64,000 nt of DNA from Flabesymbios commensalis. Its lineage: Eukaryota > Annelida > Polychaeta > Terebellida > Flabelligeridae. Position 1 is the first letter of the stretch; each line of letters starts with the position of its first letter. Below, in pieces: positions 53,250-61,805 of this stretch. Below the pieces are notes generated by a model. That model was not told where the DNA came from. It saw only the letters and a program-made list of their open reading frames with translations, and did no database searches. The translations under genes were made by a program, and so were the position numbers. Location: NCBI GenBank assembly GCA_964017125.1, contig OZ024908.1, forward strand, positions 59,674,021 through 59,738,020, written 5' to 3'.

Positions 53250-54390
53250 GGCATACCGGCACTACCGGATCATCGGTTAGACCAGCCAGGAGCTATAGGA
53301 ATATCCCCACCTCCCATATATTCAGCTACGTTATGAATTGGAAGTGGGGCTATAGTATAGTTATAGCCCCACTTCCCATTAATAATATATGGGAGACGGG
53401 GCTATAGTTTTGGCCCCATTTTTTAAATATTTTAGTGAATGTGAATAGGGCTAATCCGGTAGACTAGTAGTATAGAAACAAACTTAATATATATTTATAA
53501 CAATACTATTAAAATTTAATTTATATTATTTTTCTAAGATCTTTAAAATAATTAATTTTTGATTTGCCTTGAGGGAAAATAGACCCCCTGGGGTAAAGGG
53601 TTTTTATTTGGGGCCGGGAATAAGCAGGAAATAGGGGGCTTCAATATTTTTTTGTGGGGGATGGGTAAATGACCATTTTAAGCATTTAAATCTTCAATAT
53701 TTTAAGCCCCATTTCTAATTAATAAGAAATCGGAGGTGGGGCTAAAGCTTTAGCCCCAACTTCCACATTGTCCTAGTTGCAATATATGGGAGGTGGGGCT
53801 ATAGTTTTGGAAAAAACATTAGACATGTATAATATTTGAAAAAAACATTCTATGATCTTTAAAATAATTAATTATTGATTTGCCTTGGGGGAAAAGACCC
53901 CCCTGGGGCAAAGGTTTTCATTAGGGGCCCGGGAATAAGCACTCAGCATTACAGGCGTATCCCCCCCTTGTTGGCAAAGAAAATAAAAATATATTCCATA
54001 TTTTACTGTCATTTCAGTTGAAATAGGCCATTTTAAGCACTAAAATTAAAAAATCTGAATTTTTTCTCCCGGGGGAGGACCCCCACCCCTTTTGGACCAC
54101 TTCTCTCAAACATTCCTGGCGGAAACCCTTGCTTGGATATTTTTTGGGGTAAATGACCATTTTAAGCATTTTAATGGTCAATATTTGAAGCCCCATTTCC
54201 CATTAATAATATATGGGAGGTGGGGCTATAACTTTAGCCCCATTGCTCAATAATAATACATGCGAGGTGGGGCTATTTGTCACTGTAAATGGGGCTAATC
54301 TGGTAGTTGTATATAGTAACAAACATTATATGATATTAAACATTTTCTAGGTGGGTAATTAATCCGGTAGATAGCCGATATGCCTGCCAT
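53250..54390. repeat. GGGGCTATAG hairpin-rich duplicated region
   Basis: TGGGAGGTGGGGCTATAG and its complement TAGCCCCACTTCCCATTA form hairpins at about 53336-53385, 53700-53760 and 54185-54240. The phrase GATTTGCCTTGAGGGAAAAT to GGGAATAAGC (53560-53620) recurs at 53876-53940. AATCCGGTAGA occurs near both edges (53453, 54361), suggesting a composite element. Confidence 0.5.
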
Positions 54391-54946
54391 TACCAGTAGG
54401 CCTACTGATAAATAGGCAATAACATATCACCAGGATCTGGTCCATTGGTAACTGCACAATTTTGAGGTTAGTCTGTGTGGGCTCCCGTTGTTGAAAATGT
54501 GCAGGATACTCTGATTAACTACGATACTGTACTCTAGCGTGACATGTAACACTGGCTTTAATATTGATTGAAAATACTGTATTTATTCTAATAAACACCC
54601 CTATTCATGATATTCCAATAAACCTGATAAACGCCCACTCCTCTAATTTAAATATAAAATCCAAGATCTTGGCACGCTATATATATATATACATACATGT
54701 ACCGGTACATATATTCATTTAAAAAACACTCTAATAAGTGCCCTCTAGCCTCAGGGGGTTTTCTAATTGACACACAGGACATTTTTGGGGATAAATCAGT
54801 TATGTTAGTTAATCATGTTAATAGAGACCATAAAAATTAAAGTTTTTTACTTTGTAAAAATGATAGTCTTGCCTAATTTCAATGATTCCTCGTACTGAAG
54901 AACCATCATTTTATTTGACATAAATGGCAGCAAATACTGATGGATC
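54391..54946. other. Unassigned stretch
   Basis: Short TA repeat at about 54677-54690; nothing else. Confidence 0.35.
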
Positions 54947-55183
54947 TTAACCATTTATTATAATAGTTTTTTTTCACATTTTTATTAGCACATTAAATGA
55001 CACCTTTTAGACATGTCAAGGATAAAACATGACATAAATCAACATGATTTAAAAATCGTTCACCTCCATTTTGTCAAATCTGAATAATTTTCACTCACAG
55101 TCCCTTGAAGTTGTTGATCGTGTGAGCGAGGCACAGCTTCGAGTGGGTGAAAATTCCAATGAAATAATTTGGCATTTTTCCCT
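54947..55183 (-). mobile_element. TTAA hairpin MITE family 1, old copy
   Basis: TTAACCATTTATTATAATAG, TTTTATTAGCACATTAAATG, CTCCATTTTGTCAAATCTGA and a worn hairpin (CCTTGAAGTTGTTGATCGTG; tip TGAGCGA) identify it. Many changes point to an older insertion than the 2279 and 14189 copies. Confidence 0.65.
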
Positions 55184-55424
55184 AGTACATGTGTGTAGGC
55201 CTATACATGTCATCAACCAGGGAGACAATGGAGACAATAAGATAAGAATGCACCACAACAAAGAGATATGAGTCTGTTGTGCAACAAGAAAATTGGCCTG
55301 TTGTGCATAGAACATTGGCCTTCAAGTGGAGTAATCCAAATCTGCATGCCATTATTTGAATTGTGCTGCTAAGGTTTCAACCAAATTTCAGACTAAATAA
55401 AATACCAGTGAAACTTGTAATATC

Positions 55425-55576
55425 TTAAAGTGTTAGATGCTAAGCTAATCAAATAATTCAAATTTGGATATTAAACTCATTCATTTGAGGCTAGAAATTG
55501 CGTCAGCAATTCCAGCTTCAAATGAATGAAAAAAATACCCACAAATCACTTCAACAGACTTAGGCCTACAAGGGTT
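55425..55576. mobile_element. TTAA hairpin MITE, TTCATTTGA stem
   Basis: A hairpin with arms ATTCATTTGAGGCTAGAAATT and its complement AATTCCAGCTTCAAATGAAT and tip GCGTCAGC, ending AAGGGTTAA. Its stem differs from families 1-3, but the tip is shared. Confidence 0.55.
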
Positions 55577-56185
55577 AAAGCACATAATTATGTCGCTGCT
55601 TTGAAGCTGAACCATAATATTTACAATATTTTTTAGTCAATGTGGACGTTGACCATGATGCACATTGTTTCATACTTGGAGAATCATGATGTCTGTTAAT
55701 TGAAATAATACATACATGTCATAAAGGCTCCAAAAGGGCTTAGCATCGATAAAAAAAAGGTTGTATAGCAAGGCATAATTTAACATACATGTATAACATC
55801 ACAATTTCTTCATTCAGACTTTTAGTAGGGATGCAATGTTAGCTGGATTTGCTATTATTGAACTTGAAATTTGACTAATACACACTTATGTACATTTCAA
55901 CACTGAACATTCTCAGGCAAATCATCCCCTGCATGAGGCTGACATTTTTTTGGGCACCAAAAAAGAACCAAAACAAGAACCAATTTGGCCAGCCGGGAGC
56001 CCTTATTTAACTATCAATGTCTAATAATTATCTATATACCGGTTTAAAGCAGACTGGTGAATCAAAATGTGAAAAAGTTGACATGTTGAAAAGCTTGAGC
56101 TTGACTGCATCCACACCAGGTTGAAGTGTAGGCCTAGACCAGGGTCTAGGCCTAGCAATTTCCCATCTTTATATTAACTTGTATA
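55577..56185. other. Unassigned stretch
   Basis: Nothing recognised apart from TAGGCCTA at 56129 and 56147. Confidence 0.4.
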
Positions 56186-56520
56186 TTAACCGTTTAAGTG
56201 CTTGGACCACTTTGTAAATAGTTAATAATTGTGGTCATGATCAAAATGATAGTTTAACTTTTGTTCTCATTTTTGGGCGGACAACTGAAAATTCTGGCTG
56301 ACAACCAGAATATTAAAGTTGGTTGTTCAACTGACCTTTTGAACTTCATTTCTGCCCTGGTATATTTTTTTCATTTGTGATTTAGCAAATTTACACAATT
56401 TTATCTCAATTGAACCAATTTTTATAAATTAGGCAGATCTGATTTTACATGGAGGTATTTTCATTCATTTTAAGCTAGCAATTGTATCAGTAATGCTGGC
56501 TTTAAATGAATGAAAAATCT
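56186..56520. mobile_element. TTAA hairpin MITE, TTCATTTTAAGC stem
   Basis: Begins TTAACCGTTTAAGTGC. The hairpin at about 56460-56515 has arms TTCATTCATTTTAAGCTAGC and GCTGGCTTTAAATGAATGAA around AATTGTATCAGTAAT. The right end is not clear. Confidence 0.5.
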
Positions 56521-56879
56521 CATTGTCCTCATCATGTCCATAGGAAAATATTCAACCACAAAAAAAATGACAAACTGTCATAATCAGATTCAATTTAATC
56601 ACCAACTTAAAACAAATAGCTCATTCTGTCATATCAAACATGCAATAAAATATCCCAAAATGTCTGTAGGAAAATATTCTTCACTCAACTAAAAAGAAGG
56701 AATAACAAATAAGCAGTATTATATTTAGGACATAGGCCTATCATGATTAAGTTACCCATTCAGGGCATCAGCACAATAGGCAGGAATGCCCCCCGGTACC
56801 ATGAATGTGGACTAGATGTTTGAAATTTGCAAAATGCTATATTATTTTAACCATTTATATTACACAAATTATACAGTTC

Positions 56880-57000
56880 TGATTGTTGTTTAAATGTTAA
56901 GGTGTTTTTCATTCATTTGTAGCTGGAAATAGAATCAGCAATACCTGAGCTTTTAATGAATAGAAAATGTAAATAAGTAGGCTAATGCAGCACTTAGCCT
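56880..57000. mobile_element. TTCATTTGTAGC hairpin fragment
   Basis: Arms TTTTCATTCATTTGTAGCTG and the partner AGCTTTTAATGAATAGAAAA around AATAGAATCAGCAATACC, related to 55425 and 56186. The ends are lost. Confidence 0.4.
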
Positions 57001-57158
57001 AAGGTGTTCAAGAAAACTATGACAATATGATGACGGCTAGAATTGCATGGTCAAACATGAATAAACAAATTTATCTCATATGCTAATCATCATCATAATT
57101 AAATTAGAAACTCTCTATGGAAGCCTGATTTAGGCCACACTTTTAAAAATTATTATTA

Positions 57159-57386
57159 CGGGGCCACCATTCAATCACAGGGGGGGGGGGGGGCGGGGCT
57201 GGAGTTTTTGTCACGGACAAATGATTTATTTCAACCTGGCTTGGCGGTGCTTTAAATTTTTTTTTAATTTATTACGTGTTTATATAGAACACTTTGTTCT
57301 TGAAGTAAATTATTTATTTTACGCCCAAAATTATTTATTAAAAAAAGACTCCAGTCCCCCCGCCCGGAGATTGAATGGTGGCTCCC
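57159..57386. mobile_element. PIF/Harbinger-type MITE, small copy
   Basis: GGGGCCACCATTCAATC at the left and GATTGAATGGTGGCTCCC at the right, with TTA at 57156-57158 and 57387-57389. Internal ATTATTTATTT words match the 7455 element. A G run (57180-57193) lies just inside the left end. Confidence 0.7.
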
Positions 57387-57779
57387 TTAGACTCACTGCT
57401 TTGAAACATTCATCCTTTCATATCATCATCAATATAATGGTTATCCTGTGGCCTATAGGCCAATCATGATAATGTACATATGTATGTTTGTACTAATTTC
57501 TAAATTTCTTGAACTGTTAAAAGTTTTATTATATTATGGGAATGCATGCTAATTTAAAAAGATAGGATGCTAGGAGGGAACTGCTGAAAGAATTGAATCT
57601 AGTAATCAATTAGTCATGCAAACACTATATTCTGATAGTAAGTTTGTGGGCCAAAATGTCTACTAACTAGTATAACTCCCGCCACTTAATATTCACGCCT
57701 TCAAAATCCGAGGGACTTTCTTTATAGTGTTGTTAATTTAACATACACATGGGCAGGTATTTCCATAATTGACAATTTT
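57387..57779. other. Unassigned stretch
   Basis: Nothing recognised. Confidence 0.35.
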
Positions 57780-58740
57780 AATTTTTATGCCCCACCCGTA
57801 GGGGGAGGGGGATTTTAGTCGCGCCAGGATTCCGTCAGGCGTCATCCGTCAGGCGTGACACACGTTTTCTTGTGGGCTCAAAAACTACTAGTCAATTTTT
57901 TTTGAAATTTTAACATGACAATCTTGACAAAATTTTTAAAGATGCCACCAAAATTCAAAATGGCTGCCAGAGGTCAACATCAAAAAATTTTGTGGGTGCA
58001 AAAACTTAAAGGCAGAAATTATTCAAATTTTACAATCACATTCCCCATGATATGGAGATGTGCAGGTGACTTTTTGAAGGTTTTACTGAAATTCAAAATG
58101 GCTGCCATGGATCTACTTCAATTTTTTGTGAGTGCAAACACGTAAAAAATTAGTTTGGTCAATTTTAAAAAAAATTCAACATCACATTCCTAGCAACATG
58201 GGGATGTGCAATTATTTTTTAAAGTTACTACCAAAATTTAAAATGGCTGCCAGAGGTTAAACCCAAATTTTTTTGTGGGAGCAAAAAATCTAAAACTAAT
58301 CAGAAATTATTCAAATTTTACAATCACATTCCCCATGATACGAAGATGTGCAGGCGATTTTTTAAAGGTTTTGCTGAATTCAAAATGGCCGCCACGGATC
58401 AACTTCAATTTTTTTGTGGGCGCAAAAACTCGAAAAAATTAAAGGCGGAATTTATTCAATTTTTACAATCACATCCCCCATGCTATGGAGATATGCAGGT
58501 GATTTTTTTAAGGTTCTACTGAAATTCAAAATGGCCACCATGGATGAAATTCATATTTTTTTGCGGTCGCAAAAATTGAAGTTAGTATAAATTCACAGTT
58601 TACAATCACATTACCGTAACCCACCATGTGGATATGTGCAGGTCATATTACTGAAATTTAAAATGGCCACCACAAGTCGACTTTTTAAAATTTGTAACCC
58701 TCAGACCGCATAAACATGTAACCTAATTTATGGCGGGGGA
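57780..58740. repeat. About 142-bp tandem array, CAAAATGGCTGCC units
   Basis: TTCAAAATGGCTGCC-like words lie at about 57953, 58093, 58236, 58378, 58524 and 58646, 122-146 bp apart. Between them are TTTTTGTGGGYGCAAAAACT and ACAATCACATTCCCCATG. The array starts with GGCGTCATCCGTCAGG. No frame runs through. Confidence 0.75.
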
Positions 58741-59461
58741 TGATATAGGACTTCAGGCCTCTTGTATTGTTGGTATTTGGTAGAACTTAATATCTAGTAC
58801 TGGTAAGTTACAATCTTGGTAATAAAGTAGTGGCCTAAAATGAACATGTTCAATATGCAGCCCTCTGACTATATTTGTCGGTGCGATTATTTTTATTTGG
58901 GGTTAAAGTAAAATTTAAAAACATAATTTTGTAACCACCAAACATTCTTACAGTGGACCAAATCACTCCAGATATTTCAGTAGGTGGACCGTGGGGGGGG
59001 GGGGGGGGGTGGTGGTAATTGGAGCCCAGAGGGGATGATTTGCAAAAGTTTATTTGGCTACAAGTCCATATTATTTACAGTATGTAGGCCCTATGTATTT
59101 CAGAAGAAAAAGTCTAAAAATTAAATGTGATACGAGCAAAATACAATATAATACTAAACACAACTAGAACAGGAGTTCTCAAAGTCTGAGGCCCGGCTTT
59201 AGTCTGTTTGAGTGCTATAGACAAAAAATCGGCTTAATATTTTCTAAACATAACCATGATAACAGTCTATTTAGTCTTCCTCGTGGGCCAGAATCCTAAA
59301 TGTCTAGGATATAATTAAGGAAAGAACCAAGGAGACAACTTAAAATATTTCTTCAACGGTGTATTCCTTCCACTACCATCACCGGTGCTTGCCAACATTC
59401 ATTCAATACTTGCCTATGATGTACCTCGTACAGACTGAGAGGATGTAGGCCTACCTACCAA
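58741..59461. other. Unassigned stretch with a long G run
   Basis: A run of about 17 G lies at 58993-59009. No gene or family recognised. Confidence 0.4.
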
Positions 59462-59822
59462 ATTCCGGCTCAATGTTGGGCCAGCGTCGCAGCCCATTGC
59501 TGGTTCAATGTCGGTCAATCGTCTACGATGCTGGACCAACACTATAATCTATCACTGGGTCTGCTGTATACTTTGCGCAAACATGTGGCATTCACCCAAT
59601 GCTGTTTCAATGTTGACCCACAGTCTCTCACGCTGGCCCGACATTAAAACAGCATTGGGTGATTGTACCTTGTTTTCTGACTGCTGCATTGTTTGCAGTG
59701 ACGCTTTCCATCCCGACACCAGAAAAAAAACGGATAACAAGATACATTGGCCCAATGTTGAAGTAATGCTGGGCCACCGTCTGCGACGCTGGGCTAGCAT
59801 TATTCCAACCAAAACCATTTAA
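59462..59822. mobile_element. Cluster of three palindromic MITE cores
   Basis: The first is about 59462-59560 (TTGGGCCAGCGTCGCAGCCC, then TCAATCGTCTACGATGCTGG). The second is 59592-59668, with paired arms CCCAATGCTGTTTCAATG and CATTAAAACAGCATTGGG. The third is 59748-59812 (AATGTTGAAGTAATGCTGGG with its partner). Open frames on both strands are artefacts. Confidence 0.6.
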
Positions 59823-60049
59823 GCTCTAATCACTATATTTAATCGTGAATGTATTTTTTCTGAACACTTTTTAAAGACGAAAGTACTTAACCTAGGGATC
59901 TCAAACGTTATATTCGACATGTTAATAAGGACTGGTGTAGGCCTACAGAAATGTTCCCCACACACACAGCACCCCTCTTTCCCCTAAATAGGACACAAAC
60001 TCAGGTAAAATAAACTTAATATTAAGGTTTTTTTTGCCGTAGTTGCGTA
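59823..60049. other. Unassigned stretch
   Basis: Nothing recognised; TAGGCCTA at 59938. Confidence 0.35.
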
Positions 60050-60093
60050 GGCCGTAGGTGCATTACTCGGTGTCTATTATGTTCAGTTTTATT
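60050..60093. repeat. Stray fragment of the 185-bp satellite
   Basis: GTAGGTGCATTACTCGGTGT and TATTATGTTCAGTTTTATT match part of the satellite monomer at 62200-62240. It is cut off by the hairpin that follows. Confidence 0.5.
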
Positions 60094-60140
60094 CCGGCCG
60101 TAGGCCAGGAGCCTATTTAGGCTCCTGGCCTACAGCCGGG
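60094..60140. repeat. Perfect-type palindrome GGCCAGGAGCC
   Basis: CCGGCCGTAGGCCAGGAGCC is followed by TATTTA and the complement GGCTCCTGGCCTACAGCCGG. It sits directly against a truncated satellite fragment. Confidence 0.6.
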
Positions 60141-60494
60141 CCTAATAATAGGCCTGCAATGTAGCATAGCTACATGTAGCCTACATGTGAGGAATCATGT
60201 GATGAAAAAACCAAGTGTGCAACAGAGACAACACTGCAAGGGTGTCTACATGTATGCTGGGTATAAAAGACCTATACAGGATTCAAGTTTCCCTGCATGT
60301 GTTGGGAGGTCATCATGGGTAAAATTAATCTGACAGGTAAGGTTAATTAACACACTGAAACTGTACAAACTAAAAAGTACTGTAGGATAAAACTGTTGTA
60401 ATTTACATCATAGTGACGTCAAAATTTCAGCCTCTTTGTTACATATATGTAGGGAAAACTATTTTTTCTTTTAGTAAGCTAGAAATTATTGTGT

Positions 60495-60830
60495 AATTTT
60501 AATGACAAAATAACACAACTTTCTTCTTCGGTTTTACTTGATCATCATTTTTTAGCATATTACCGCTGACCCATTAAAATACCTGGATCACAATGACACC
60601 TTTCCCAATCATGGTAGGCTATTTCGCTAGAGTCAAATAACACAACATTATTGTTTGGTCTTACTTGATCATCATTTTTAGGTGCATTAGGCTTACTCAG
60701 TGCCTAATTTTTATGTTCATCGTTATTGTAAAAGTCAATATTAACACAGGCTGTTCGGTCTTACTTGATAAACTTTTTTTAATGCATTAGCCTAGGCCTA
60801 CTCAGTGCCTTTTTACCCCTCAGCCATTAT
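60495..60830. repeat. 185-bp satellite, outlying block
   Basis: CACCGCTGACCC-like, CACCTTTCCCAATCATGG, GTCAAATAACACAACATT and CTTACTTGATCATCATTTTT words occur in the same order as in the main array. About two diverged monomers are present before the 145-bp array interrupts. Confidence 0.65.
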
Positions 60831-60884
60831 ATTAAGGCTGCGGGTTGTGGTTCGTGTAGGCCTAGTAATCATAGGAGGCGGCGG

Positions 60885-61805
60885 TGCAGATGCTTGTAAG
60901 AGCGATAACTTCATAACCCCTTGACTTAGGGCCTTCATTTTTTTTACCTCATGTGCTTGTCACTAATGTGAAGGTCGAGTTCGACATTCAGTGACCTTAA
61001 CCAAATATCAAGGTCACGGAAACCAAAATGATTTGTAAGCGTGATAATTTCATAACGTTTCGACTTACGGCCTTCATTTTTTCACCTCATGTGCATGCCA
61101 TTAATCTTGAGATCAAGTTGAAAATTCAGTGATCTTGACCTAATTTCAAGGTCACGGAAACCAAAATGACTTGTAAGCGAGATAACTTCATAACGCCTTG
61201 ACTTAGGGCCTCTATTTTTTTATGTCGTATGCATGTCACTAATCTGAAAGTCAAGTTCGGCATTCAGTGACCATGACCTAATTTCAAGGTCACCATCTCA
61301 CGCAAACCAAAATAGCTTGTAAGCGCGATAACTCGATCATAACTCCTCGACTTAGGACCTCCATTTTTTTACCGCATGTACTTGTCACTAATCTGAAGGT
61401 CAAGTTCGACATTCAGTGACCTTGACCTAATTTTAAGGTCACCAGGTCACTGAAACCAAAATGGCTTGTAAGCGCGAAAACTTCATAACGCCTTGAATTA
61501 GAACCTTTATTTTTTTACCTGGTGTGCATGATACTAACTTGAAGGTCAAGTTTGACAATCAGTGACCTTGACCTAATTTCAAGGTCAACAGGTCACGGAA
61601 ACAAATATAGCTTGTAACTGTGATAACTTATTCATAACGCCTTGACTTAGGGCCTTCATTTTTTTACCTCATGTGCATGCCATTAATACGAAGGTCAAGT
61701 TCTACATTCAGTGACCTTGACATAATTTTTAGGTCACCAGGTAACGGAAACCAAAATGGTTCGTAAGCGCGATAACTTCATAATGCCTTGAGTTAGGGCC
61801 ACATG
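60885..61805. repeat. About 145-bp tandem array with TCAAGGTCA inverted pairs
   Basis: Unit starts (CTTGTAAGCGCGATAAC) lie at about 60895, 61033, 61171, 61315, 61467, 61610 and 61759. Most units carry GTGACCTTGACC then TTTCAAGGTCAC, a facing pair of extended nuclear-receptor half-sites. The array separates two blocks of the 185-bp satellite, so it probably inserted into it. Confidence 0.82.

Noticed and set aside
5008-59009. Long G or C runs (5008, 35101, 51972, 57180, 58993) as G-quadruplex regulators
   Set aside because: They are uninterrupted homopolymers that vary in length even between the two duplication copies, so slippage is the simpler explanation.
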